64,000 nucleotides of DNA from Paenibacillus oleatilyticus (GCF_018998565.1 NZ_JAHNZO010000032.1:30663-94662); one strand, 5' to 3'. Counted from the first letter of the stretch, positions 33,756 through 42,833 are shown. Numbers and translations are program-made. Notes: generated by a model from the letters alone, not told the origin.

Positions 33756-34934
33756 TTAGGCCAAATAAAGCGAGGCAATTTCTTTGGTATGTCGGTTTTT
33801 CTCGGTAATTTCCCGTCGCCTCGGAATCGGGTCCCAGGTGTGCACTGCATCCAGCCACGTCGTTGGAAGCGCTTCACCGCAATACGGCTGCCATTTCGTT
33901 ACCCAGTCGGCCGGCAGGGCCATCTCCGGGTTCTGCTCCAGCTGCTGGAGCAGGGGATGCTCGTTCATTTCCAGCCAGAGAAGACTCCAGGCCCTCGGGA
34001 CGACGCGCCAAATATCGTAGCCTCCGCCGCCGAGCGCGACCCACCGGCCTTGGCAGTGCTCATGTGCGAGTCGGTGGATGATGCGCGGCATCGCCCGATA
34101 AATTTCCATGCTGCAGTGAATATGAGCCAGCGGATCGTAGGCATGGGCATCGCAGCCGTGCTGGGAAACGATAAGATCCGGTTTAAACTGCGCGGCCGTC
34201 TTGACAAGCACCTCCTCGAAGCATTCCAGCCACGATTCGTCCTCGGTAAAGGGCTCCATCGGCACGTTGATCGTCGTTCCGAAGCCCGTCCCGTCGCCGC
34301 GCTCGTTCACCGCTCCCGTCCCGGGAAACAAATATTTGCCCGTTTCATGAATCGAGAACGTACAGGTGTCCGGATCGGTGTAGAAGCTCCATTGGACGCC
34401 GTCGCCGTGATGCACGTCGGTATCGATGTACAGGACGCGCACGCCATACTTGCTCTTGGCATGCGCGATGGCTACGGCCGCATCGTTGTAGACGCAAAAT
34501 CCCGCTCCTTTATTCGGCATGGCGTGGTGCAGCCCGCCTCCCAAATGCAGTGCGTGCCCGGCTTCTCCGCCGAGCACGGCATCGATCGCCCGAATCGAGC
34601 CTCCGACCAAAATGGACGTGGCCTGATGCATTCCCGGGAAGAAGGGGGTATCTTCCGTATCCAGCCCGTATTTTCCTGCCTGATGCAGCCACTCTTCCGC
34701 CGGCTGGTCGGCGCTTAATGCCTTGACGGCATTGACATATTCCTGCGAATGCACCGAGCAAAGCTGCGTTTCGTCGGCCGCCATCGGCCGGATTAAGCTG
34801 TCGCCGGACAACGCTTGCGCCTTGCGCAGCAGGTCGACTGTCAGCACCAGTCTTTGCTGATTAAACGGGTGACTGTCGTTGAACTTGTAGGCGACTTCAT
34901 TCTCGTCGTAAACAAACAAAGCTTTTGCACTCAT
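33756..34934 (-). CDS. acuC: AcuC-type protein lysine deacetylase
   Basis: Histone-deacetylase-fold enzyme of 392 residues that, in B. subtilis, removes acetyl groups from acetyl-CoA synthetase and reactivates it. Active-site signatures are HLGGGLHHAMPNKGAGFCVYND (catalytic His pair), the zinc ligands in VLYIDTDVHHGDG, and SQHGCDAHAYDPLA, with the transition-state Tyr loop GGGGYD. GGGAG precedes ATG 34934. It lies 16 bases after acuA on the same strand, divergent from its target acsA. Confidence 0.93.
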   Translation of the reverse strand: MSAKALFVYDENEVAYKFNDSHPFNQQRLVLTVDLLRKAQALSGDSLIRPMAADETQLCSVHSQEYVNAVKALSADQPAEEWLHQAGKYGLDTEDTPFFPGMHQATSILVGGSIRAIDAVLGGEAGHALHLGGGLHHAMPNKGAGFCVYNDAAVAIAHAKSKYGVRVLYIDTDVHHGDGVQWSFYTDPDTCTFSIHETGKYLFPGTGAVNERGDGTGFGTTINVPMEPFTEDESWLECFEEVLVKTAAQFKPDLIVSQHGCDAHAYDPLAHIHCSMEIYRAMPRIIHRLAHEHCQGRWVALGGGGYDIWRVVPRAWSLLWLEMNEHPLLQQLEQNPEMALPADWVTKWQPYCGEALPTTWLDAVHTWDPIPRRREITEKNRHTKEIASLYLA

Positions 34935-34950
34935 GCTATTCGCGCTCCCA

Positions 34951-35583
34951 TCAGTACATAAACCGCTGTCGGAATCGAACCCGGTCGAATTGCTCCACGG
35001 AAGACAGCGGCACGTTTTTGCCGATGCGCACCATCAGGCAGTTGGCCGGATGAGAGCAGATTTCCGGATCGTCGGTAGCGTACCAGACCATATCGACGCT
35101 TTTCATCAGCTTCTCCATCATATCCCGGTACTGCCAAACGGTAAGTCCGCTTTTTTCCAAGTCCCAATGCCAGTAATATTCGGTCGTAAACGTGATGACA
35201 TTCTCAAGCTGTCCATCCTCGAAGGCCAGTCGGATTAGCTTCTTGCCAAGCCCAAGCCCCCGATAGTCGTCCGCCACCTCGATCGCGCCAAGCTCGACCA
35301 AGTCTTCCATATTTCCTTCCGACCAGCGTTCCATCTCGTCGGGGTAATGGAATGTGACGTAGCCGACAATCTGCGTCGAAACCCTCGCCAGAACGATTCG
35401 CCCCTCCGGCAGCCCGGCAATTTCGACAAGCGCCTCGAACTGCTCTTTGGGCCTTCGGAACGCATCCAGATCCGGATGCATCGAATAATCGCGGAGCCGC
35501 TCGGGAGGCACGGGGCCCTCCAGAATGATTTCGCCGTTCTGATACGGAATAACCTGGGAATGATACAATTTAACATGCTCCAT
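34951..35583 (-). CDS. acuA: AcuA-type protein acetyltransferase (GNAT)
   Basis: GNAT acetyltransferase of 210 residues that inactivates acetyl-CoA synthetase by acetylating its catalytic lysine. The acetyl-CoA-binding motif A is LVELGAIEVADDYRGLGLGKKLIRLAF, and the C-terminus ENVITFTTEYYWHWDLEKSGLTVWQYRDMMEKLMK is typical for AcuA. The GGGAG is 13 bases from ATG 35583, somewhat far, but no better start is in frame. With acuC it forms the acetylation switch operon, sharing an 88-base control region with acsA. Confidence 0.92.
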   Translation of the reverse strand: MEHVKLYHSQVIPYQNGEIILEGPVPPERLRDYSMHPDLDAFRRPKEQFEALVEIAGLPEGRIVLARVSTQIVGYVTFHYPDEMERWSEGNMEDLVELGAIEVADDYRGLGLGKKLIRLAFEDGQLENVITFTTEYYWHWDLEKSGLTVWQYRDMMEKLMKSVDMVWYATDDPEICSHPANCLMVRIGKNVPLSSVEQFDRVRFRQRFMY

Positions 35584-35657
35584 CTGCGGCGATTCACTCC
35601 CTTCCAGAACTTCACTTTAAGAATAACAAAAAAATAGTCGGATAAAAAGTGTTGTGG

Positions 35658-35692
35658 TATAATATGTTTTAGTGCGTATGAAAGCGTTTCAT
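35658..35692 (+). promoter_or_regulatory. acsA -10 element and cre-like site
   Basis: TATAAT lies at 35658-35663, with a poor -35 17 bases upstream (TAGTCG). Just downstream, ATGAAAGCGTTTCAT (35678-35692) has the left half and CG core of a catabolite-responsive element but one base fewer between the arms than the usual 14-base form. CcpA represses acsA in B. subtilis, so a roadblock site here fits. Confidence 0.55.
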
Positions 35693-35731
35693 CAAAGTGA
35701 AAAAAAAGAGAGCTTTGGGGAGGAAATGGTC

Positions 35732-37456
35732 ATGGATCATACGAATGTCGAAATCATTGCACCCGTAGCAACATCGCCCAACATGAAAAACTACGAGGAA
35801 GAACGTGCCCAGTTTCAATGGGCGGATATCGAGAAAGCATTCACATGGTCCCAAACCGGTAAGGTGAACGTCGCTTATGAAGCGATTGACCGCCACGCCG
35901 ATTCGCAGCGCGGGGACAAGATCGCTCTTTACTACAGCGATGACCGCCGAGACGAAAAGTACACGTTCAAGGAAATGAAAGCCCAGTCCAATCGGTTCGG
36001 CAACATTCTGCGCAAGCTTGGCGTAGGGAAGGGAGACCGTGTCTTCATCTTCATGCCGCGCTCGCCGGAGCTTTACTTTGCCTTGTTCGGCACGATCAAA
36101 GTCGGAGCCGTGGTCGGTCCGCTGTTCGAAGCGTTCATGGAGACGGCCGTCAAGGATCGTCTGGAGGACAGTGAGGCCGTGGCGATCATTACGACGCCTT
36201 CGCAGCTTTCGCGTGTGCCTGTTCAAGACCTCCCGCATTTGAAGCATGTGATCTTGGTCGGAGAAGATCTGTCTTTATCCGAAGGCCAAGTCGATTATTA
36301 TAAAGAAATGGCCACCGCTTCCGAAGAGCTCGAGATCGAGTGGGTGGACCGCGAAGACGGGTTGATCATTCACTATACATCCGGCTCCACCGGCAAGCCG
36401 AAAGGCGTATTCCACGTCCATAACGCCATGCTGCAGCATTATTATACCGGTCGTGTCGTGCTGGATCTTCAGGAGCAGGACATTTATTGGTGTACGGCGG
36501 ACCCGGGTTGGGTCACCGGCACGTCCTACGGTATTTTTGCGCCGTGGCTCAACGGTGCGACCAACGTCATCCGCGGAGGTCGTTTCTCTCCGCAGAACTG
36601 GTACGGCACGATCGAAAAATACAAGGTCACGGTATGGTACAGCGCACCGACGGCATTCCGCATGCTGATGGGTGCCGGCGACGATACGGTGAAGCAGTTT
36701 GATCTGAGTTCCCTTCGTCATGTGCTCAGCGTAGGCGAACCGCTGAACCCGGAAGTCGTCCGCTGGGGGCTGAAGGTGTACGATCAACGCATTCACGATA
36801 CGTGGTGGATGACGGAGACAGGCGGACATCTCATCTGTAACTATCCGAGCATGGCGATCCGTCCGGGCTCGATGGGCAAGCCGATTCCAGGCGTCGAAGC
36901 GGCGATCATCGACGATGCAGGCAACGTGCTGCCGCCGTTCCGCATGGGCAATCTGGCGATCAAGACGCCTTGGCCGTCGATGATGCGCAAAATTTGGAAC
37001 AATCCGGCGAAATATGAAGAGTATTTCCGGATTCCGGGCTGGTACATTTCCGGCGATTCCGCCTATATGGACGAGGACGGCTACTTCTGGTTCCAGGGCC
37101 GCGTCGACGACGTCATCAATACGGCTGGGGAGCGCGTAGGTCCGTTCGAGGTGGAGAGCAAGCTGGTAGAGCATCCGGCAGTTGCGGAAGCGGGGGTTAT
37201 CGGGAAACCGGACCCGATGCGCGGCGAGATCATCAAAGCGTTCATTGCCCTGCGCGAAGGCTATGCGCCATCCGAAGAGCTTAAAACGGATATTTCCAAG
37301 TTTGTCAAAGAGGGCTTATCCGCCCACGCGGCGCCGCGTGAGATCGAATTCAAAGACAAGCTGCCGAAAACCCGCAGCGGCAAAATTATGCGCCGCGTGC
37401 TGAAAGCATGGGAGCTTAATTTGCCGACAGGCGATTTGTCGACCATCGAAGACTAG
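35732..37456 (+). CDS. acsA: Acetyl-coenzyme A synthetase
   Basis: AMP-forming enzyme of 574 residues activating acetate to acetyl-CoA. The start at 35732 is 8 bases from GGGGAGG; upstream in-frame ATGs at 35672 and 35726 are badly placed. Motifs: ATP loop IHYTSGSTGKPKG, TWWMTETGG, the hinge GRVDDVINTAGERVG, and the catalytic KTRSGKIMRR. Lys551 matches B. subtilis AcsA Lys549, the residue modified by AcuA and restored by AcuC, both encoded divergently. The protein aligns with B. subtilis AcsA along its whole length. Confidence 0.95.
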   Translation: MDHTNVEIIAPVATSPNMKNYEEERAQFQWADIEKAFTWSQTGKVNVAYEAIDRHADSQRGDKIALYYSDDRRDEKYTFKEMKAQSNRFGNILRKLGVGKGDRVFIFMPRSPELYFALFGTIKVGAVVGPLFEAFMETAVKDRLEDSEAVAIITTPSQLSRVPVQDLPHLKHVILVGEDLSLSEGQVDYYKEMATASEELEIEWVDREDGLIIHYTSGSTGKPKGVFHVHNAMLQHYYTGRVVLDLQEQDIYWCTADPGWVTGTSYGIFAPWLNGATNVIRGGRFSPQNWYGTIEKYKVTVWYSAPTAFRMLMGAGDDTVKQFDLSSLRHVLSVGEPLNPEVVRWGLKVYDQRIHDTWWMTETGGHLICNYPSMAIRPGSMGKPIPGVEAAIIDDAGNVLPPFRMGNLAIKTPWPSMMRKIWNNPAKYEEYFRIPGWYISGDSAYMDEDGYFWFQGRVDDVINTAGERVGPFEVESKLVEHPAVAEAGVIGKPDPMRGEIIKAFIALREGYAPSEELKTDISKFVKEGLSAHAAPREIEFKDKLPKTRSGKIMRRVLKAWELNLPTGDLSTIED

Positions 37457-37504
37457 GAAGCTTGTCAGGTATTCGCTTTATATCGTTCATTAATCAAGGG
37501 AGGA

Positions 37505-37546
37505 TTTCCGCTGCTTCAAGTAGCGGAGGTTCTCTCTTTTTTTTAT
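37505..37546 (+). terminator. acsA terminator
   Basis: CCGCT...AGCGG hairpin (37508-37526) extended by CTT/AAG pairs, followed by TTCTCTCTTTTTTTTA. Confidence 0.8.
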
Positions 37547-37547
37547 C

Positions 37548-37588
37548 AAAAAAAAGGGATACAAGCCGCACAAGCGGTCCGTATCCCT
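37548..37588 (-). terminator. Penicillin-binding protein gene terminator (first copy of a duplicated hairpin)
   Basis: AGGGATAC (37555-37562) and GTATCCCT (37581-37588) form the outer stem, CCGC/GCGG the inner one. Eight A at 37548-37555 become a T run on the minus strand, so it serves the gene at 37840-41031. A near-identical copy lies at 37794-37831. Confidence 0.8.
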
Positions 37589-37593
37589 CGGAG

Positions 37594-37788
37594 TGTTGAG
37601 AAATCTTAGATGTAGAAAATCTCAGACAAATAGAGGTGGGGTATATCCCGTAAGAGTTTACGACCGCCTTTGAAACCCGTGAAAATACCGCTAATTCTAA
37701 TCAAGTTCACGGGTTTCAAGAGCGGCTGGAGGGACATACCCCACCGGCTTATGCAGAGAGTTTTCTACGCGAAGCGGGTTTTTCAACA
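37594..37788. mobile_element. MITE-like 195-bp palindromic element
   Basis: A long imperfect palindrome with matched arms in order: TGTTGA (37594) with TCAACA (37783); GTAGAAAA and TCTC (37612-37623) with GAGA and TTTTCTAC (37756-37768); GGTGGGGTAT (37635) with ATACCCCACC (37736); CCGC (37664) with GCGG (37722); and TTGAAACCCGTGAA (37670) with TTCACGGGTTTCAA (37706). No coding frame fits. It is bracketed by two copies of the terminator hairpin. Terminal repeats beginning TGTTGA and lack of a transposase suggest a non-autonomous element moved by an IS elsewhere; a structured RNA is the alternative. Confidence 0.6.
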
Positions 37789-37793
37789 AGCTC

Positions 37794-37831
37794 AGGATAC
37801 AAACCGCGCAAGCGGTCCGTATCCCTTTTTT
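37794..37831 (+). terminator. Second copy of the duplicated hairpin, plus-strand orientation
   Basis: GGATAC (37795-37800) pairs with GTATCC (37819-37824), the inner CCGC with GCGG, then six T. It repeats the hairpin at 37555-37588 with a few changes and sits 9 bases beyond the penicillin-binding protein stop. Confidence 0.7.
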
Positions 37832-37839
37832 CACAGCTG

Positions 37840-40800
37840 CTATTTCTTGAACTTCACTGCCGCCGAAAGCTTGGATTCGCCGAATTCATTTGTGGCGGAA
37901 ACTTTGTAATAGCCGTCGTAGGAGACGGCATAGTATTTGAATTGCGTTGCATTGGTTACCGTACCGATTTTCTCGAACTTGCCGTTTTCTTTTTCGCTAT
38001 AGTATACCGTGTATTCCTTAACCTTTTCTTTGCCGGCATTATCCTTCCAATTCAGTTCGACGCCTCCGCCAGTGGACTTGGCCGATAAGCCGGTGGGCGC
38101 AGCCGGAGGAGTCTTGACGGGCGTCGGATCTTCCTTGCCGGTAGATCCGCTGCCGGCGTTATGCTCCTTATTCGGTTCCGAGCCGGTGCCCGTTTCCGAA
38201 CTGCCTGTACCTTCGTTATTTTTTCCATCGCCGGGTTTGCCGTCCGGAGGAGTGGTCTTCTGACCTCCATCCGGGGGGAGCGACGATAGATCGACGGACG
38301 TTCCGTCCGTGTAAGCCGCTTTGCTTGGCACGGATTCGTTACCGGCCACATCGACAGCGGTCACGTAATAACCGTACAGGTTTCCTCCGTTGACGGAATC
38401 CGTAAACTTCGCCTCGTCACCGGCGATCACGACTTTGCTTACCCGTTGGTACGGCCCGTGATTGACGGAACGGTACAAACGGTAGCCGACGGTATCGGCG
38501 CTTGAGCTTGCTTGGAAAGTGATGACGCTGGTGTCGCCTGCATGGGTTGCGACGACCGTCGTAGGCGCTGCTGGCGGATTTCCGTCGTCCGTTCGCGGAT
38601 CGGTCTCGGCAGGCGCATCGTCCTGATAATCTTTCGGACGATAAAAATCCAGGCTGCGGCGGCGGTCCGCTTTGACTCTTTCCATGGCGTTCGCCAGTTC
38701 TTTAAACAAAGGTCCGAGCGGTTTTTCCCGCTTGATCACGCTCTTCTGCTGAACAAATTCGCTTGGCGTTCCGTCTTGTGCGATATAATTGATTCCGTTA
38801 TACGTAATAATCGGCAAGCTTACCATGACGTTGTCTTCTTCGGTCGGAACGAATTTTTTATTGAATACGTCCGTGACGAGCTTGCCCGCCTTCGAAGTCG
38901 CCTCACTCGGCAGTTTCCCGGAAAGGCTGGACACGGTCACCTCGACGATACTGTCCGGCCGCTTGAACTCTTTTGTCGGAAACAGCTCCGGTTTTTTGTT
39001 AATCGCGTCATCTAGAACAAGTGCAAAAATATTTTTGGCCCGGTTCGTTCCGCCGGTTTTCTTGCTCAGCTTATGAATCGGCTGGTCATATCCGACCCAG
39101 ACGCCAAGCGTAATGTCCGGCGTATAGCCCATAAACCAAGCATCGGCATCGTCCTGGGTCGAGCCGGTTTTGCCGACGATCGGCATTTTGCCGTAGTGCT
39201 TGAAATTTTTCATCAGATCGGTTGCCGTACCGGACGTTATGACGGTGCGCATCATATCGGTCATCAGATAAGCCGTTTGCTCGGAAAAAGCGGTTGTCGG
39301 CGTCAGCTGATGCTCGTAGACGACTTTTCCGTTGGAATCAGTAATTTTTCGGATCATGAACGCTTCGTTGAACTCGCCCTTGTTGCCGATCGTCGCATAG
39401 GCATTGGTTAGCTCCTTGACCGTTACTCCGTATTTCAAACCGCCGATAACGCCCGTCTGGGCTTGATAATCGTCCTTGGTAATGGAGACGATCCCCATCT
39501 TTTTGGCAAATTCCCAGGCTTCTTTAATGCCGACGACATCGACGAACAATTTGATCGCCGGAATGTTGTACGACTGGTTTAACGCCCGTCTGGCCGTGAC
39601 GAGTCCGTGGTAGCCGTCGTCCCAGTTTTCCGGGATGTGAAAGCCTCTGCTGCCGTCCTTGAGAATGATCGGGACATCGTCGATGACCGAGGCCGGTTGA
39701 ATGACGCCCTTCTCCATGGCCGGCAAATAAGCGGCAATCGGCTTCATGGTCGATCCGGGCTGCCGGAGCGCTTGCGTTGCGTGATTCAGCTGCTCCTTGA
39801 AAAAGTCGCGGCCTTCCATCATGCCGAGAATCGCCCCGGTTTTGCTGTCCATCATGACAGCGCCGATTTGCTCGGTTCCTTTGACTTTATCGTCAGGAGT
39901 AAAGTTATTGCCATCCTTCGCGATGTCGCGCATCGATTCATAGATGTCTTTGTCGATCGTCGTATACACGTGATAGCCGCCTCGGGACAATTGGGCTTGT
40001 ACGCTTTTCAGCGCCTCGCTGTACGTCTCCGGGTTGGCCTGCGGGTCCAGCTTCGGCTGTTGGACCGACAGCAGCGCCTTGGCCGCTTCTTTCTCTACCT
40101 CGATCATGAGGAAAGGGTAGGTGGAGTATGCTTTCTTGACCCGCTCGGCAAGCGAGCCCTTCAAGTCGAATTGCAGTGCCTCCTGGTACTGCTGCTCGTT
40201 GATTTTTCCTTCCTCCAGCATCCGCTTCAGCACGAGCTGCTGACGCTGAACCGCACGCTTGAAAGCGGCGCCGTCGACCTCGCCCTTGCTGGTGAAGGCC
40301 GAGAAGTTGCTCGGCTGCTGAGGCACCCCGGCCAGGTAAGCGGCTTGCGCGATATTCAGCTTGCTCAGATCGTCAATGTTGAAGATCCCTTTGGCGGCGG
40401 CTTTAATGCCGTACAGGTTGTAGCCGGACGAGCCGTTGCCGTAAGGGATTTTGTTTAAGTAGGCCAGCAGAATTTCATCCTTGGACATCAGGCGCTCCAT
40501 GCGCATGGCGAGCAAAATTTCTTTGGCTTTCCGGCTGTCGGCCTTGTCCAGCGTCAGAAAGACGCGCCTTGCGACCTGCTGCGTAATCGTGCTGCCGCCG
40601 GTCTGAACGTCTTCATTCAGCAGCTTTTGAAGCACCGCGCGGACCGTTCCTTTGATGTCCACACCGTGATGCTGATAAAAGTCGTTGTCCTCGATCGCCA
40701 GTACGGCGTCCAGCACCGGCTTGGGAATATCCTTCAAGCCCGCCATCCGCCGGTCTTCCTCGGTACGAAGCTGGCCGACTACCGTATCGTCGCGGAAATA

Positions 40801-41031
40801 CACGAATCCGGTCAAGGCGTCGTCCTGCATTTGCGCCATCATCGTTTCCTTGCTCCGAATCGGATCATCTTTAATTAGTGCGCTGACATAACCGAAAGCG
40901 GCGCCGGCCCCCAGCAACCCCGCAAACAAACCGGCGATAAAAAGCCACTTGATCGTATGTAGAGTATATTTGCCAGTTCTAAGCAAGATGACTTGATATC
41001 TCGGCCTTTTTTTTGTTGTCTCTTTCTCCAT
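37840..41031 (-). CDS. Class A penicillin-binding protein (PBP1A family) with C-terminal FN3 domains
   Basis: Bifunctional peptidoglycan synthase of 1063 residues. A cytoplasmic basic tail and one membrane anchor (about 30-52) lead to a GT51 glycosyltransferase domain (about 75-260) with EDNDFYQHHGVD and GGSTITQQ. The transpeptidase (about 370-680) has SxxK in QPGSTMKPI, SxN in NQSYN and KTG in VGKTGSTQDD. Two fibronectin-type domains follow (about 820-910 and 975-1063), separated by a Gly/Pro/Thr-rich linker rich in KTTPPDGKPGDG-like sequence. The start at 41031 is taken because AGGAGG lies upstream; ATG 41061 has AAGGA too near. Confidence 0.9.
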   Translation of the reverse strand: MEKETTKKRPRYQVILLRTGKYTLHTIKWLFIAGLFAGLLGAGAAFGYVSALIKDDPIRSKETMMAQMQDDALTGFVYFRDDTVVGQLRTEEDRRMAGLKDIPKPVLDAVLAIEDNDFYQHHGVDIKGTVRAVLQKLLNEDVQTGGSTITQQVARRVFLTLDKADSRKAKEILLAMRMERLMSKDEILLAYLNKIPYGNGSSGYNLYGIKAAAKGIFNIDDLSKLNIAQAAYLAGVPQQPSNFSAFTSKGEVDGAAFKRAVQRQQLVLKRMLEEGKINEQQYQEALQFDLKGSLAERVKKAYSTYPFLMIEVEKEAAKALLSVQQPKLDPQANPETYSEALKSVQAQLSRGGYHVYTTIDKDIYESMRDIAKDGNNFTPDDKVKGTEQIGAVMMDSKTGAILGMMEGRDFFKEQLNHATQALRQPGSTMKPIAAYLPAMEKGVIQPASVIDDVPIILKDGSRGFHIPENWDDGYHGLVTARRALNQSYNIPAIKLFVDVVGIKEAWEFAKKMGIVSITKDDYQAQTGVIGGLKYGVTVKELTNAYATIGNKGEFNEAFMIRKITDSNGKVVYEHQLTPTTAFSEQTAYLMTDMMRTVITSGTATDLMKNFKHYGKMPIVGKTGSTQDDADAWFMGYTPDITLGVWVGYDQPIHKLSKKTGGTNRAKNIFALVLDDAINKKPELFPTKEFKRPDSIVEVTVSSLSGKLPSEATSKAGKLVTDVFNKKFVPTEEDNVMVSLPIITYNGINYIAQDGTPSEFVQQKSVIKREKPLGPLFKELANAMERVKADRRRSLDFYRPKDYQDDAPAETDPRTDDGNPPAAPTTVVATHAGDTSVITFQASSSADTVGYRLYRSVNHGPYQRVSKVVIAGDEAKFTDSVNGGNLYGYYVTAVDVAGNESVPSKAAYTDGTSVDLSSLPPDGGQKTTPPDGKPGDGKNNEGTGSSETGTGSEPNKEHNAGSGSTGKEDPTPVKTPPAAPTGLSAKSTGGGVELNWKDNAGKEKVKEYTVYYSEKENGKFEKIGTVTNATQFKYYAVSYDGYYKVSATNEFGESKLSAAVKFKK

Positions 41032-41169
41032 GAAAGCGAGTTCCTCCTGATTGGAAAACATTCCTTAAACATTATAGCATAAAAGCGCTCCGCTACACAC
41101 CGCCGCAAAATCGTTCTCTATGACGATTTGCTGATTTCAGCCTGATTTTGCCGCTTCGAACCCGGGGGT

Positions 41170-41199
41170 TTGACAATCGTTTTGGCCTTGTGATATAAC
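41170..41199 (+). promoter_or_regulatory. tyrS promoter
   Basis: TTGACA (41170-41175), an 18-base spacer and TATAAC (41194-41199), placing transcription start near 41206 at the head of the T-box leader. Confidence 0.75.
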
Positions 41200-41205
41200 T
41201 AGGGA

Positions 41206-41539
41206 TAATTGTATACCGCTGAAATGCAGTGATGGACTCAGTAGGATAAGGAACTAAGCTTGCAGAGAGCCGGTGGATGGTGCGAACCGGCAGCCGACCT
41301 TAGACCGAATTACCGTCCGGAGCAGCGGAAGGGAACCGCGGAACGGCATACCATAGCCGCCCGTTAGTAGCTTCCGATCGGGCAGCAGCCCGTTATCCGA
41401 TGAAGTGAAAGCTTTGGCAACGGTCTTGGGTGAAGGACTCGCAGTTTCTTCCTACGATACCGTTTCGTTTGCCGGGCTTTAATTAGGGTGGTACCGCGAG
41501 CAAAGCCTTCTCGTCCCTTGGGATGAGAGGCTTTTTTTA
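41206..41539 (+). promoter_or_regulatory. Tyrosine T-box riboswitch leader with terminator
   Basis: A 330-base tRNA-sensing leader. Stem I carries the GCAGAGAGCCGG and GATGGTGCGAACCGG elements. A Tyr-matching triplet TAC is at 41311-41313 in the expected specifier region (register not proven). The conserved T-box AGGGTGGTACCGCG is at 41485-41498. The terminator AAAGCCTTCTC...GAGAGGCTTT plus T run covers 41502-41539. Uncharged tRNA-Tyr would stabilise the antiterminator and allow tyrS expression. Confidence 0.93.
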
Positions 41540-41576
41540 TTTTGCAAATTTAGAGACTAAGCAGGAGGAACAGGCA

Positions 41577-42833
41577 ATGGCAAAATGGGAACAATTGACA
41601 CCGGAGCAGCAGCAGGAGGTGAACCGTCAGCTGGAGATGATTCGCCGCGGAGTCGTGGAGATCGTACCTGAGGATGAGTTGAAGCAGAAGGTGATCGATT
41701 CCGTCGCAACGGGAACTCCGCTGAAAGTAAAACTGGGACTCGATCCATCGGCTCCGGATATTCATGTCGGCCATACGGTCGTACTGCACAAACTGCGCCA
41801 GTTTCAGAAGTTCGGCCACCAGGTGCAGCTCATCATCGGTGATTTCACCGGGCGGATCGGGGACCCAACGGGCAAATCCGAGACGCGCAAGCAGTTGACG
41901 GAAGAAGACGTCAAGCGCAATGCGGAGACGTATCAGAAGCAAATTTATAAAATATTGGACCCGCAAAAAACTCAGCTGTTCTATAACTCCGAATGGCTCG
42001 GACCGCTTACGTTCGTCGATGTCGTTGAGCTGTCGGCCAAGCTGACGGTGGCGCGCATGCTGGAGCGGGACGATTTCTCTAAACGCTACGCCGGCGGCCT
42101 GCCGATTCATATCCACGAGTTTTTCTACCCCTTGATGCAGGGCTACGACTCGGTGGCGCTGAAGAGCGATATTGAGCTGGGCGGAACGGACCAGAAGTTC
42201 AATCTGCTGATGGGGCGCACGCTGCAAAAGGAATACGGCGTCGATACGCAGGTAGCGATCATGAACCCGCTGCTTGAGGGGCTGGACGGCGTACAGAAGA
42301 TGAGCAAGAGTCTCGGCAACTATATCGGAATCGATGAAGAGCCGAACGAAATTTACGGTAAAGCGATGTCCGTGCCGGACGAGCTGATGCTCAAATATTA
42401 CGAGCTGGCGACCGACATTTCGAACGAAGAGCTGCAGCAGCTTCGCGACGGGCTCGGCAACGGCACCGTTCATCCGCGGGATGCGAAGATGCGGCTCGCT
42501 TACACCTTCGTCCGGATGTATCATGGGCAGCAGGCTGCGGAAGAAGCGCAGCAGCATTTCGTCACCGTCTTCCAGCAGCGCGCTCTGCCGGAGGATATCC
42601 AGGAAGTAGCTTTACCACAGGAGGCGCTGGAAGACGGCAAAATCCGCATTGTGAAGCTGCTCGTTACGCTCGGTCTGCAAAGCTCGGGCAGCGAGGCGCG
42701 CCGGAGCGTGCAGCAGGGCGCAGTGAAGATCAACGAGGAGAAAATCGACGATCCGAACGCCGAGCTCGCGCCGCAGGGCGGCGAAATCGTGCAGGTCGGC
42801 AAGCGCAAATTCGCCCGCATTACGTTAGGGTAA
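41577..42833 (+). CDS. tyrS: Tyrosyl-tRNA synthetase
   Basis: Class I synthetase of 418 residues attaching tyrosine to its tRNA. The HIGH-like motif is HVGH in SAPDIHVGHTVVLHKL, and KMSKS is in GVQKMSKSLGNYIG. The C-terminal S4-like RNA-binding domain ends with VGKRKFARITLG. ATG 41577 is 8 bases from GGAGG; the frame reaching back to 41523 runs through the leader terminator. The N-terminus (KWEQLTPEQQQEVNRQLEMIRRG) fits the TyrZ-like subgroup. It is controlled by the tyrosine T-box directly upstream. Confidence 0.95.
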   Translation: MAKWEQLTPEQQQEVNRQLEMIRRGVVEIVPEDELKQKVIDSVATGTPLKVKLGLDPSAPDIHVGHTVVLHKLRQFQKFGHQVQLIIGDFTGRIGDPTGKSETRKQLTEEDVKRNAETYQKQIYKILDPQKTQLFYNSEWLGPLTFVDVVELSAKLTVARMLERDDFSKRYAGGLPIHIHEFFYPLMQGYDSVALKSDIELGGTDQKFNLLMGRTLQKEYGVDTQVAIMNPLLEGLDGVQKMSKSLGNYIGIDEEPNEIYGKAMSVPDELMLKYYELATDISNEELQQLRDGLGNGTVHPRDAKMRLAYTFVRMYHGQQAAEEAQQHFVTVFQQRALPEDIQEVALPQEALEDGKIRIVKLLVTLGLQSSGSEARRSVQQGAVKINEEKIDDPNAELAPQGGEIVQVGKRKFARITLG

